In this document: positions 35,521-47,628 of the stretch, in pieces
How positions within the stretch are numbered: position 1 is the first letter of the stretch
Layout: every line of letters starts with the position of its first letter
Translations under genes and position numbers: made by a program
NCBI RefSeq assembly: GCF_000499845.2
Contig: NC_023753.2
Location: 9,873,791-9,937,790, forward strand
Length of the DNA stretch: 64,000 nt
Reading direction: 5' to 3'
Origin: Phaseolus vulgaris
Taxonomy: Eukaryota; Streptophyta; Magnoliopsida; Fabales; Fabaceae
Notes under the pieces: model-generated
The model's input: only the letters and a program-made list of their open reading frames with translations
What the model was told of the DNA's origin: nothing
Databases searched by the model: none

Positions 35521-38500
35521 ACATCTCGTGCGTCTATTGCATGCAATTTAATCTGCGCGTCGAAAAAAAATCACCTTGGAAGCCTGTAAAAGAAATACAG
35601 AGGGAAAAATGAATTTCCTTTTAGAAGGGGTTTGGGAGTTGAAAAGTCGAAGGCGTGCTACGAATTAGAACATTCGAAAACACATACCTCATTTGAGAAG
35701 AATGATCAACCAACCAAGATGAGAATTGGAAAACAACATTCTGATTTGGCAATCGCCCTTCTCGTGTTCCTTCTCCAATCACCCCAAACGCAAATTATAT
35801 TATTTGTCTGCAACACTCTCGCTATGAGTGAGAAACTGAAACAGAAACTCCAAGTGAGAGTAATGATTCCGTAGTAGAAAAAGCAGGGGTTTGGTGTCTA
35901 AAGCGTAAAGGGGGTTCTTCTTTCTGAGTTTATGAGCAGCAGGGTGCAGTTGGGTCTGCGTTTCTCTGGGTTTCTTTTGCCCAAAGTAGCTAAGCTAGCT
36001 CCTCTATGTAAACATCAAATGGAACCAACAAACCATCCAACCAACAAGCACCGAACAAAAACCAGAAAATGCCAAATCACCACAGCTGCACCACCATATC
36101 TATATCTATATCTGTATACTCCCACACATATATATACCCATTCATTCTTTTACCTTTTTTATTCTTTTACCACTACACCACCTATTCACTGTTCTCCAGG
36201 CTTCCACAGTTTAGTCTTTCTGATCATGTAAAAAACAAATACAAATAATAAGAAACCAGAAAGAGAAAGGTAGAGATAGAGAGAGAGGTGTAATGTAATG
36301 TTGGTGTTTGTGGCCTCCTCAACTCAACTACAGAGAATTAGAGAAGTGGGACAGGTGATGGGTCCCACAGTAGGAATTGTGTTGGAGCAATTCAGCGTCA
36401 CCACCAATGAGCCACCGACACTTGTACACCGTCAATCTTGCTACTCGCCATCCATGGCTCAGATTGCACCAACACTATTGCTCCGTGATCAACGTTGCAA
36501 TTCCCCCCAATTTCTAACGTCTACTCTTCACCTTCATTCTCACTATGCACTTTCACCATTTACTAACATCTTTCTTATTATTAATTAAAAACTTAATGAT
36601 CCATTATCTACAAAAGAAATTACTCAACTAATTTTGTATTAAATAATAAATTTTGCATTAGGGCATTGCCCTTGGGAAGGGATATGGGGACCACTTCGCT
36701 TTGTTTTGGGCATACAGGAGAGGAGAGGAAGGACAATGGACCAAAGACAGCAGGGACAGGGGGACAGTTTCTGGTCATCAGGTGCAAAAATTGCACTACC
36801 AACAAATAAATCAAAAAACATTTCCTTTTCTTAATTTCAATCTTCTCAACTTCTCTTTAATCTTATCTTATGCATATTCGCTTATTTAGCTCCAATTTAC
36901 AATTTTCTTAAGATTATTCATCAAATTTCATATCCATTCATCACTAAACTCAATTAAACTATTCTTTTATATACTATAATTATAATTAATTTATGATTTA
37001 AAAAAAATATTTTTAATAAATTTCAAATAATAATAATAAAAGAGTATTTATGAGAGTGTTTTCTTAGCATGTACTTTGATTAATATTTGGCCATGTATTG
37101 CACTCGTTTCTAAAGAGCAAATGTGACTACAAGAATTTATTCTATTTTAGATAAATAGATTTTCAAAGCTAATCAAACACAATTTCAATATTTCTTGTCA
37201 TCAGAGTAAGTTTTAGTAATTTCTTATCTAATTTATTTTAGTAATTTCTTATCTAATTTATTATTACTAGTGAAAACATAGTATACACATTTTTCTCTTT
37301 TACTCAACTTTTACGATGATAAAAATTTAACATATGTATAGAAGTAATTTTGGATGATTCAAAATTGAAAAACAAAAATAACATGTAAAAAAATGATGAA
37401 TTAACCTCTTTTTTCTTTTACTCCGGTTTGACTTCTTCAAAAAAAAATTCTCTTCTTTCTTTGGAAGTTTTGGGATCGTGCAGAGTATGATAATGTTCAC
37501 ATTAAAGCTAAGATTAACTTGATGGTAAATACAAAATAATAATGATTTTACCAAAGAATATAGTTACTTGAAATGAAGTGAAAAGAGTGATTGAAAATGA
37601 AAACTATTTTATTTGATATGTGAAATTTAGTGTGGAAACCACATTTCAATTCAAAATTCAATTTCACTCATTCCTTTCAAATAATAAATGTAATGCAAGT
37701 TTTCTTACAAATTTAATATTGACTCTCTTTTCTTAGTTTTAAATTTAACAGTTTTAAATTTAAATAATTAAAAAATAAAAAAATAATCAAAATTAAATAA
37801 TAAAATAAGATATTGATATAAGGATAAAATATAAAGAAATTTGTATAAAAAAACAGTTATAATAAAAAAAATTCTTACATATAAATTATACATAAAATAA
37901 GAGTTGTAACTCTTTTTTTAATAAGTTTTAAATATTTTTAGAAAGAATATATTTTCAAAATAATTAATATTTCATCTTAACATTTTTATAATCTGACGGT
38001 TGCAAAAAAAAATGAAAAATATATTGTATATTTTATCAACAAATTTAAAATGTATTACTAATTTCCATTAAGGACTTTATTGAAGACTCTCTTGCATCTT
38101 CTAAACAACTAAAAATATTATAAAATTTAATGCATGTCATCTCCCTATAATCACCGGGACTCTAATCTTGTACATCTTGATATCTTAATCAGTCTAAGTA
38201 TACATGCTTATCAACAACAAAAAAGAATTTAAGTATACATAACTTTCATGAGAATGAAATTTTAGAGAAATTTCCACTAATTTTAGGAATATTTAGTACA
38301 ATAGCACTCGGGATTTATTTTGAAAGCATGCAAAAGATAAGATGAAGTTGACCTTATATGCTAGTGGAACCAAAAATATCAATTAAAGTGCAACTCTAAT
38401 TACAACATTACTACTAGAACTAACAACGTAAAAAAAACATTCTTAACTCAGAAATATTGGAGAATGCTCAAATTTTCATTAATCATCCAAAAACTCCCTT

Positions 38501-39065
38501 CTAAATTACCCGAGGTTCTATTTTTAAGCTAAATGCATTCTAATTACTTAGTCTTAAATTTATTATAATTATAGAGGTGTTATTAGATAGTACTTATTAT
38601 GTGGTTAGGGAATTTGCTGACAAACCCATGATAAAAAAACGCAATATGTATTTCCTGGAAATCCTAAAATAAAGGACTGTGGAAAATAAAAGGTGACATT
38701 AAAATTTATTTATGAAACTCCTACAAAAATTAAAATAAAAATAAGAAATTTCGACTTGTTTATTACTCCGTATTCATTAAGGTCCAATACACGAGATGGA
38801 GCAATTACAAGCCATGAGTGCAGCTTGGTTATACGCATCGGGCTCTTTAAATCGTTGTTCTCAAAATTAATTTAAAATATAATCATCAAAATTCAGGAAA
38901 ATAACCGATTTAAGTGTAAATTTTAACTCACATTGATCTTCTTTTTATTTGATCTTCGTAATTATATTTATAAGGCTTCTTTATTCTCTCATTGTTTATT
39001 TTGTCACGAAAATTCAATTTTACATGTATTTGAATAGATAATTTTTTATATTTTAAAAAAATTAA
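35521..39065. other. Intergenic DNA upstream of phospholipase
   Basis: 35521-36250 likely holds regulatory DNA of the minus-strand phospholipase, including a 'tatctatatctatatc' microsatellite near 36096-36125 and GA-rich tract 36255-36287. 36298-36890 has modest base balance but no recognisable coding. 36900-39065 is AT-rich with nothing recognised. Confidence 0.5.
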
Positions 39066-39133
39066 TGTTAGATATATGTACTGGACATGCTTTATATACC
39101 TATTAGATGTTGATAATGTGTAATCTTTTTATA
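39066..39133 (+). repeat. 5' LTR of old copia, left piece
   Basis: TGTTAGATATATG to CTTTTTATA; aligns with the first half of the 3' LTR at 50253-50389. The rest of the LTR resumes after the inserted block at about 40405. Confidence 0.75.
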
Positions 39134-39204
<71 letters not shown>

Positions 39205-40400
39205 GTCCCATACCCGGGCGTTGACGAAGTCAAGGTCAAAGTCAACATCGAGGTCAAAATCAACGTAAGGCGTCGCCCAAAAGCAAGGTGACGCCAAGCG
39301 CAGGCGTCGCCAAGAGGAAGCGTCGCCAAGAGGAAGCATCGCCAAGATAAGGCGTCGCCTAGCAGGGCGTCGCCAAGATAAGGCGTCGCCTAGCAGGGTG
39401 TCGCCAAGGTGGAATGACACAAAAGCAAGGTGACCACAGCGCCGCTCCCCGACACCCATGGGTAGGAAAGACCATGGAGGGGGCGACGCCGTGGGAAGGC
39501 CTTAGACCCCTGATAACCAGGGAATAGTGATAAAGAGAAGGAAAAGGTGGCTTCAAGGCCATAGTGATAGCACCAGTGTAGGGCAGCCTGACTCGTGAAG
39601 TACCCCTGCCGCCCCAGAGACGCCTTTGGGACAGATACGACTCAAGGGGGGGGGTCACGCCCAGGGTAGCCAGGCGCAGGGTACGAGAGGAAGGCAGATA
39701 CGCTCTCAAAGTGAGTGACTAGATGACTGGGGGCATGAGTTGGCACCCAAAAAAGTCACCCCTTGCGCAGTAGCACTCCCAAGCAGGAGGACTCACACGC
39801 AGAAACGTCCCCAGATGGGGTCATGGCGCTGTGAGGCCCTCCACGTGTACCACAGCCAGGTCAGAATAGAAACATCATCTAGTCAGGTACCAGGTAATTA
39901 AAGTCATTTAATACAGTTTTCCGTTTCGAGCGTTTAAGGTACTATAAATGCTCCCGAACGTTTCGAACGTCTTAAATGCGCTGAGCGTTTTTATAATTAA
40001 ATGCGCTTTAAGGCGCTTTGAATGTGTGAAGAGCTTAAATAGTGCTTTGAATGTTGGGAACGGGGTTCGAACTTTTGGCAAATTTCCCAGAAACTCTCTA
40101 GTTGCTTGCTCGAGCCTTGAGGTTACGCACAAGGGACTAGGGAAAGAATTTTGCTAGAAGGAGAAATATACACTAGACACAGTTTCCTTTTTACCACCTT
40201 CAGAGTGCCATACGCGGTGCTCCGATACGGAGGTGCATAGTTTTTGGTGTTTCTTGCTGGCTGACTTGAGCGTTGGAGTGCAAACGGCCGCTAGGGCGCC
40301 CTTTGTCCTTCTTTGCAGGATTTCACAGGTAACCAGTGGGAAGGAGTCCCTAGCTGACGGTTGAGGCCGCGCACGAAGACGTCCCAGGTCAATCGGACGG

Positions 40401-40404
<4 letters not shown>
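39134..40404 (+). mobile_element. Solo-LTR-like GC-rich block inside copia LTR
   Basis: A 1.27-kb block much richer in GC than its surroundings. It starts TGATATATA within a TA run and ends GGACGGAACA, the TG...CA arrangement of an LTR. It carries a TATA-like box (CTATAAATG, 39942-39950) and, near the end, a stretch 'gacttgagcgttggagtg' reminiscent of the U5 region of plant Ty3/gypsy LTRs. Tandem words of 'ggcgtcgccaag' occupy 39265-39415, with a 31-bp unit repeated at 39344 and 39375. No protein is encoded. The TA-rich flanks (TTATA / ATATA) prevent a firm target duplication call. The gypsy assignment is inference. Confidence 0.6.
39136..39202. repeat. (TA)33 microsatellite
   Basis: About 66 bp of uninterrupted TA at the left end of the GC-rich block. 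It yields spurious Tyr-Ile reading frames. Confidence 0.93.
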
Positions 40405-40440
<36 letters not shown>

Positions 40441-40492
40441 TCTTAAACTCTTTTTATACCTATTTTTGTGTTTTCTTTCTTATCTTCTTACA
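40405..40492 (+). repeat. 5' LTR of old copia, right piece, with (AT)n
   Basis: Begins with an (AT)16 run at 40405-40436 and continues to TCTTCTTACA. It aligns with the second half of the 3' LTR (cttatcttt, ending CACA). Confidence 0.75.
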
Positions 40493-40506
40493 TAATATTT
40501 AGAGTC
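40493..40506 (+). promoter_or_regulatory. Decayed primer-binding site of old copia
   Basis: TAATATTTAGAGTC directly after the 5' LTR end ACA. It resembles the initiator tRNA-Met complement TGGTATCAGAGCC after transitions (G to A, C to T) and one inserted base. Confidence 0.6.
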
Positions 40507-40509
40507 ATC

Positions 40510-41880
40510 ATGCATTCATCTTCTTCTATTGCAATCCACACCAAAATTGTTTTTGCTTTCGCCTCTTTCATTCCTCACATCTTCACCACTCCAATCAATT
40601 TTGAATTGGACGACGACAATTACCTTATTTGAAAAACAACAATTTCATGTCACCCTTCGCAGCCTCAACCTCGTGTTTCTTGTATGGATCATCTACTCCT
40701 TCCAGATCTGTGTTTGTTGATGATGAACGTATATGCACTTAAACTTTAATTTCTTTTGTATGAACGATAAGATCAAGCAATTGTTGTATGATTTCTTGCT
40801 TCTATGTCTCCTTTGGATCTCACTAAAATGGTAGGACTCTCGTCTTCTAATCAAACATGGCTACTCTTCATACATATTATGTCTCTCACATATGGGCTCG
40901 CGTCAAGAAGTTCAAGCTCCAACTTTGCATTCCAAAATGTGAACTCATTGTCACTACTTTTCTTCTTAACAAGAAGATCGTCGACTCATTAGTTGTCGTC
41001 GGATGTCCTATTACTTCAAAATATCACATTGAAGCCATTCTTGATGCTTGTTTGAGAATTATGATCTTTTTGTCACTTATGTAACATCATGACTAGATCC
41101 ATACACGGTCGAAGAGATAGAAACTATTTTGTTGGCTCAAGAAGAAACATTTGAAAAGATTAGATCTTTTGTTGATCATCTTATTCAAGCAAATATATTT
41201 GTTCGATCATCTTCATTTGTTTCATCTCTCTCACGTTCGTGCCTATTTTTGAACTCCAAAAAAAATGATCATGGCCAACCACGTCCACCATTTCCAAAAC
41301 AACAAAACCATTTTTCTGGTGCCAAATATAATAACAAAAATCTTTCATCTTCTTCTATTACACCAAGCCATTATCCTCGTTTTCAATTTGAGGATAGAAT
41401 GGACATTTTGTTGTAAACTGCTGACATAGGTATGATTGTCCTCAATTTATTATCAGTGCTAATTCTTCTCATTTTGTTTTCTCAGTTGGTGATGATGATG
41501 TGCCTTCTATTCTTGGTACACCATCCACCCTTGATGATCCACTTGTGGTATCCAGATAGTAGTGCATCACACCACCTTACACATGATGAATCCAATCTTT
41601 CTTCAAAAGCCTTTTACACAAAATCTGAAATGGTAAAATTAGGTAATGATTATGGTGTACGAATCACCATATAGGTTATGCCCACGTTCACTTATTCTCA
41701 TTCTCCTAATTTTTTTGCTTTGAATCAAGTGTTGTTTGTGCCCAACATTACTATAAACATATTAAATGTGTCTAAATTTGCTAAGGATAATCATGTATAT
41801 TTTTTTTTTAATTTCATCCTGACAAATGTTATGTTAAAAAGTAGACAACAAATGAGATCATTCTACAAGGAAATCTTATG
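40510..41880 (+). pseudogene. Old copia gag-protease remnant
   Basis: Broken plus-strand fragments. 40597-40720 contains the typical gag pattern LDDDNYLI followed after a stop by KQQFHVTLRSLNLV in another frame. 40857-41084 and 41129-41416 hold middle gag (VVVGCPITSKY). 41432-41674 carries the protease region with WYPDSSASHHLT, in which the glycine usually found after Asp-Ser is replaced by serine. 41678-41881 continues with QVLFVPNITINILNVSKFAKD. Many stops and frame changes; certainly non-functional. Confidence 0.75.
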
Positions 41881-44234
41881 AATGATTTATACATTTTTCC
41901 AAAAGTTGTTACTGTTTTTGCTTTCTCTGTTAACAATTCCTCTTTTATACCAATGCTAACTTCATATAACCTATGGCACTCTCGTGTTGGACATGTTAAT
42001 GCTAATGTAATTCATTAAGTAATGCACCAATGGAATGTGACATATACTGCTAAATCAAGTTTATGTTAATCTTGTGTTATAGGAAAAATACATCAGTTGC
42101 ATTTCAAAGATTCTATTGTTGTATATTCTGAACCATTGTAGCTTTATTTTATAGATATTTGGGATCCATATCCAATACGTGCATTTAATGGTTCTTATTA
42201 TTATATTGAGTTTCTTGATGCATATTCCAAATATGTATGGTTTTATCCTATTCACAACAAATCACAAGCACCTTTTCTTTTTAAATATTTTAAAACATAT
42301 GCTGCAAAACAAAAATGAGTTCTCTCTTAAGAGCATTCAAATTGACAACGTTCACGAGTTTTTGTGTCTCAAATCCTTTTTGAATGAAAATGGAATTCAG
42401 TACCATTTAACACGTCCCTGTACCCATGAACAAAATGGGTCCATTGAGTGTAAACACAAACATATAGTATACGTAGGACTTTCTCTTCTTACAAGTGCAT
42501 CTCTTCATATGTCATTTTGGGGAGAAACATTCGCCTTGGTTGTTTCTATTATTAATGTCTTACCCTCTAAAGTCTTAAATCATGACATACCATATAATTT
42601 GATCTTTCACAAATCGCTAGAGTAAAATTTTTATAGAACGGTTGGGTGTGCATGTTATCTGCTGTTAAGACCATATAACAAACACAAACTATATTTTTGT
42701 TCCTCAATTTGTTTGTTTCTTGGTTATAGTTCCACTCACAGAGGCTACGTATGTATGTCCACAACTTGTAAGGGATATATATTTCGTCATGTAGTTTTCA
42801 ATGAATTTGTTTTCCATTTTCTTCAAATTCAAATCCTTTTATTTCTGACTCACATAATTATACTACACCTCCCTCACTCTCTAGTAAGTTAACTCTTATA
42901 CAATCACCTCAACATGATATTGTTATTATCAATACTCCATTTCCTAATAATCAAAATATATGTCACTCCTCTACTAGTTCTCTTGTAAGTTCTTCAGCAG
43001 ATCCAATTTTATTTAACCATGTTCATAATGAGTATCCAATGATCACTCAAGGCAAACTTGGTATTTTCAAACCACGCATTTTCACTATTTCCATTGATAT
43101 TTCTACCGTTCCAAATTCCACCAGAGAGGCTCTGCAAAATCCTCATTGATTAGCTACCATGCAAGATGAACTCAGTGCTTTACGAGAAAATCATACATGG
43201 TTTCTTACAACTTTCCTAAACCAATTGGCTGCAAGTGGGTTTTCAAAAATAAATACAACGTTGATGGTTATTTTCAAAGGAACCAATCAAGACTTGTGGC
43301 CAAAGGACATCAACAAGAAGGTTTTGATTACTCATAAACGCTCAATCCAATAATTAAACCAACGAATATTTGCATCATTCTCACTCTTGCCCTATTTCAT
43401 CAATGGCATATTAACCTAATTAACCTCAATAACATGTTATTGTATGGGGACCTCAAGGAGACTATTTACATGATGCAACCTCCAGGTTTGGGAACTGATG
43501 CTCCTAATCTCATTTGTCAACTTCACAAGGTTATATACAAGCTTAAACAAGTCCTCAGGTTATGGTTTCAAAAGCTAAATACAACCTTAATCTCATTTGA
43601 TTTTTCATCTACTAAGAGTGATTCATCATTATTTGTAAAATTTTATACAAACATTGTTTTATTTATCCTTATTTATGTTGACAATATCATTATCACAAGA
43701 AGCTCTTCACTTGCTATTTAATCTTTTATCAACTCCCTTCGTCAACATTTTGGATTAAAGAATTTTGGACGACTTCGTTATTTTCTTGGAATAGAAACCT
43801 CATTGACAGATGATGGTCATCTTCATCTATCTCAAACAAAGTATATAAAAGATCTCTTGCAGAAATTTAATATGTTCACCACCAAACCATAACCAACACC
43901 AATGATTTATTCTTTATGGCTTATATGTGATGACACCAGTGGTGATCAATCTCTCTATCGTTCTATTGTTGGCTCTCTTTAATATTTTCTCATCACAAGA
44001 TCAGAATTGTCTTACAATGTCAACAAAGTGTGTTGGTTCATGCATAATCCAGAACAACATCATTGGAAATTTATCAAATGCATACTATGTTATCTTACTA
44101 GTACCCAATCTTATGGCCTTCTTCTGCGCAAGTGCATTTCCTTTCAACATCACTGTTTTTTCTAATGTGGGTTGGGGCTCAAATCCTGATGACTACAAGT
44201 CTAAAACTAGCTAAACTATTTTTCTTGGCACGTA
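41881..44234 (+). pseudogene. Old copia integrase and RT remnant
   Basis: Near 41970 the pre-integrase word LWHSRVGHVNANV is visible. 42179-42625 is the integrase core (ENGIQYHLTRPCTHEQNGSIE). 43434-43721 is RT with LYGDLKETIYMMQPPG and, at the polymerase centre, LIYVDNIIIT, where the second catalytic aspartate of the YVDD box is asparagine. 43730-44220 continues toward RNase H in several frames. The remnant stops at the insertion of the younger copia. Confidence 0.78.
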
Positions 44235-44239
44235 CCTTG

Positions 44240-44439
44240 TGTTGGGAATTAATTGATAATTGGAATTGAAACTAAAATCTCTTTATTAGAAAACTGTATT
44301 GATACAATACAAGCAATGCTATTTATAGCTATTAAAAACAGAATGAATTAAAAACATTCTGATAACATAAATATCTAGCTTTAAGTTTTAGATAGTTAGA
44401 GTTAACAACCTAACTCTTTTTATTTAGCTTATTTCAACA
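44240..44439 (-). repeat. 3' LTR of younger copia
   Basis: 200 bp; includes the last few codons of the pol frame (stop at 44424-44426). Differs from the 5' LTR at four positions. Confidence 0.95.
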
Positions 44440-45461
44440 CTCTTCCTTAAGCTAAATTTTGCAACACTTCTAACTCCTAACCACTCTCTTAGTTCTTCAA
44501 ATCTGTCTAGTCTAAGTGGTTTGGTGAAAATATCAGCCACTTGCTCCTTGGTGTTGCAATGCTTCACTTCTAGCTTTCCTTTTCCAACTTGTTCCCTTAA
44601 GAAATGGAACTTGGTCTCTATGTGTTTACTCCTCCCATGTGAGATTGGCTTCTTTGCAAGGTTGATGGCTGATTGGTTGTCCACATAAAGTTGCACAGGC
44701 TTCACATGATCCAGCTTCAAATCATCAAGCATAGACTTAAGCCAAACACATTGACAAGCTGCCTCTGCTGCAGCTATATACTCTGCCTCACAAGATGAGA
44801 GAGCAACTACAATTTGCTTCTTAGAACACCAAGAAATTGGTGCTTTCAGATATTTGAAAAAATATCCATAGGTGCTCTTCCTTCCCACTTTATCACCACA
44901 CCAATCTGAATCACTCCAAGCCTCCAAACAGTCTTCAACTTCATTCAAGCTTACTGGAAACAGTAAGCCATACCCTGTTGTCTCCTTAAGAAACCTCAAT
45001 ATGTGCTTTGCTGCTGCCATATGAGGGGCTCTTGGATTACACATGAATCTGTTTATTAGTCCAACTGCATAGCTTATGTCAGGCCTGCTGTTGCAGATGA
45101 ACCTCAAACTTCCAACAATCTGTTTAAACAAAGTACTATCTACTGCAATCTCCTCCAAGGCTTCTGTCAGTTTCAAATTTCCAGCAGCAGGCACCCTAAC
45201 TCCATTGCATTGATTCATATTGAATCTGTTGAGCACTTCATTAATATACTTCCTTTGATGCAGGATAATACCTTGATCTGTGTATACAAATTCCATTCCC
45301 AGAAAATAGCTAAGCATTCCCAAATCTGTCATTTCAAAAACAGCCTTCAATCTATTTTTGAATTGCTCAATCTCTGTCATTGAACTCCCTGTGATTAACA
45401 AATCATCCACATATAGAAATAAATAGATTAAGCTTTGACTTTGTGACTCTCTTACATACAC
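44424..45461 (-). pseudogene. Younger copia pol: RT C-terminus and RNase H
   Basis: 345 codons. The RT palm motif LFLYVDDLLITG is intact at residues 15-26. Then follow the copia RT-RNase H connection (YFLGMEF, IVGSLRFICNSRPDISYAVGL) and RNase H with SDSDWCGD, ALSSCEAEYIAAAEAACQ and LYVDNQSAINLAKKP. Its upstream boundary is an in-frame TAG at about 45479-45481, which separates it from the preceding RT piece; beyond that the LINE interrupts RT. Confidence 0.92.
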
Positions 45462-45545
45462 TCCATATTCTACTGAACACTATGTGAAGCCTAGCTTGAG
45501 CAAAAACGAATCTATCAATTTATTCCACACTCTAGGAGCTTGTTT

Positions 45546-46582
45546 GAGTGGGATGGTTTTTAGTGGGATGTTGGTGATGGGAAGGGTATCTCTTTCTGGG
45601 AGGACAGTTGGTTGAGTTGTGGATCTTTGAAGGTTGTTTTCCCGAGACTGTTTTCCCTTAGTTTGGCTAAAGATGCAAAGGTGGTTGAGCTTAGGAATTG
45701 GATTGATGGTGTTTGGGTGTGGCACTTTGTTTTGCGTAGATCCTTTTTCGAATGGAAGAAGCCTCTGGAGGAGCAGTTGGTTCAGCTGTTGCAAGGGACG
45801 AAGTTGGAACCGAGGAAGGAAGATTGTTGGATTTGGAAGGCTGAGGGGTTCCAAACTTTTACGGTTAACTCAGCCTATGTTCAAGTTAGGAAGGATACAG
45901 TTGGGGAGGTCCCTCCAGTTTACAGTAAGTTGTGGAGGTGCAAAGCCTTGCCTTCTGCTTTGTTGACATCGTGGAGGGTGATAGAGAATAAGGTTGCTAC
46001 TAAGGTAAATCTGGAAAGACGTGGGGTGGTGATTGAGAATCCCTTGTGTGGGATGGTGGAAGAGTCGTCCAATCATCTGTTTTCCGTCTGTGACTTCGCT
46101 TGGCGTGTTTGGTGTCTTTATTTTAAGTGGCTAGGCGTGTCCTTCGTTATTCATAAGGATCCTTTGGCAAACTTTCTACAATTCAGGTTAAATCAGGTTT
46201 CAAATTCAGTTAATGACGTTTGGGGTGCAATTTGGGTTGGAGTTGTGAGTGGTATTTGGAATCATAGGAATTGCGTGTCCTTCGATAGGGGGTGGTAGAT
46301 GCGCTCGAAGTATTCGCCTTAGTACAGGTAAAGATTTGGTCGTGGATTTACGCAAAGTCCCATTGTGCTTCCTTCGGGGACTCTAATTGGGTTTTGAACC
46401 CAGTGGATTGTATGAGGATGGTATTTTAATGTTTTCCTATGGTTAGTTTGGTTGTTCCTTAGATAATCAGGTAGGCGTTTCGTGGTAGGAGTATGGTAAG
46501 GTGTTTTGCTCTTTATGTATAAGGGTTGAACCATCCCTGAAGTAGTTCCCATTTATTTATTTTTTATTGCCGATAAAAAAAA
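45546..46582 (+). mobile_element. 5'-truncated LINE inserted in the copia RT gene
   Basis: A 1037-bp insertion in plus orientation flanked by a 12-bp duplication AGGAGCTTGTTT (45534-45545 and 46583-46594). It ends with 'ttattgccgat' and an A-tail, the 3' end of a LINE that primed at its target. The host copia RT reading (minus) is interrupted inside the conserved LKQAP region. Only the C-terminal end of the LINE ORF2 is present. The same 3' end occurs at 22437 (-) and 57490 (+). Confidence 0.92.
45612..46298 (+). pseudogene. LINE ORF2 C-terminal fragment (zf-RVT domain)
   Basis: 228 codons open from the first ATG; the same frame is open further upstream (VSLFWEDSW). The pattern CWIWKAEGFQTFTVNSAYV, LWRCKALPSALLTSWRV, NLERRGVV, CGMVEESSNHLFSVCDFAWRVW is the zinc-binding reverse-transcriptase region found at the C-terminus of plant LINE ORF2 proteins. 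The endonuclease and RT domains are lost by 5' truncation, so it cannot move itself. Confidence 0.88.
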
Positions 46583-47329
46583 AGGAGCTTGTTTAAGTCC
46601 ATAAAGTGCTTTCTTAAGTTTGAACACTTTGTGGCTGGCATCCTTTGCTTCAAAACCTGGTGGCTGAGTCACATAAACCTCCTCTTCTAAAATTCCATTC
46701 AAGAATGCAGATTTAACATCCATTTGATAGATTTTCCAGTTTCTAGAATTGGCCACAACAATCACCAATCTAATGGTTTCCAATCTGGCCACTGGTGCAT
46801 AGACTTCAATGTAGTCTATTCCATGTTTCTGCAGAAAACCCTTAGCAACTAATCTTGCTTTATGCTTGGCTATGCCGCAATCAGACTTGAGTTTTATCTT
46901 GAAAACCCATTTGACATCAATTGGTCTTTTTCCCTTTGGCAAAGCCACTAATTCCCAGGTTTCATTTCTCTCCAGTGATTCCAGCTCTTCAATCACTGCA
47001 CTCTTCCACTTTCTATCAACTATTGCCTCCTTCCAAGTGATTGGCTCAATGTCTGCCCCAAATGCTAAGTGAACTAACTCTCCATCATCAGTGATCAAAT
47101 TATCATTGTAAACTTCATGACCTGTTAATCTAGATGAAGGAAATCTTTGCCTTTGTGATCTTCTAGATTCTGGCTCAACTATATTTTCATGTTCTTCATC
47201 TTGTTGTTGTCCGTTGTCTTCTAAAAAACAATGAATCTGTTTTACAGATTTACTCCAATTCCAGGATGCATTCTCATCTACAACAACATCTTTGCTGACG
47301 ACAATTTGCTGCTTTACTGGGTTGAACAA
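46553..47329 (-). pseudogene. Younger copia pol: RT N-terminal part
   Basis: 258 codons: post-integrase linker (VKQQIVVSKDVVVDENASWNW), then the RT start WKEAIVDRKWKSAVIEE, NETWELVALPKGKRPI, VKWVFKIKLKSD, KARLVAKGFLQKHGIDY, YAPVARLETIRLV, YQMDVKSAFLNG (first catalytic Asp) and LKKALYGLKQAP. The final eleven codons are read from LINE tail sequence. Frame changes just upstream near 47330. Confidence 0.92.
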
Positions 47330-47613
47330 CCTGTAAGCACCTGTTGGATGTATCCAATTAAGATAAGAGCTTCACTCTTATCTTCCAACTTCTTCCTCTT
47401 CTCATCTTGAATATGCCTATAGCACAAGGAACCAAATATTTTCAAATGACTAACAGTTGGTTTAAGTCCAGACCAAACTGTTTCTGGTACAGCTACCTCT
47501 AATTTTTTTGTAGGACACCTATTGAGAATATAGGCTGCAGTGGTGACAACCTCTCCCCAAAAGCTATGAGGCAACCTCTTGCCTTTGAGCATGCACCTTG
47601 TCATATCAAGCAA
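47314..47613 (-). pseudogene. Younger copia pol: integrase C-terminal piece
   Basis: 99 codons: MLDMTRCMLKGKRLPHSFWG, AAYILNRCPTKKL, PETVWSGLKPTVSHLKIFGS, RKKLEDKSEALILIGY. It is separated from the upstream core by an in-frame TAG near 47630 and from the RT part by a one-base shift near 47340. Confidence 0.9.
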
Positions 47614-47628
47614 AGTTCTATTTATTCT

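Noticed and set aside
36298..36588. 96-codon plus-strand frame upstream of the phospholipase
   Set aside because: No family resemblance, no conserved context, and composition does not look coding.
39103..39459. Open frame with a Tyr-Ile repeat protein
   Set aside because: It is the translation of a (TA)n microsatellite joined to the GC-rich LTR-like block.
40060..40080. tRNA-like T-arm word GGTTCGAACT
   Set aside because: No matching acceptor or anticodon arms were found; it lies in the solo-LTR-like block.
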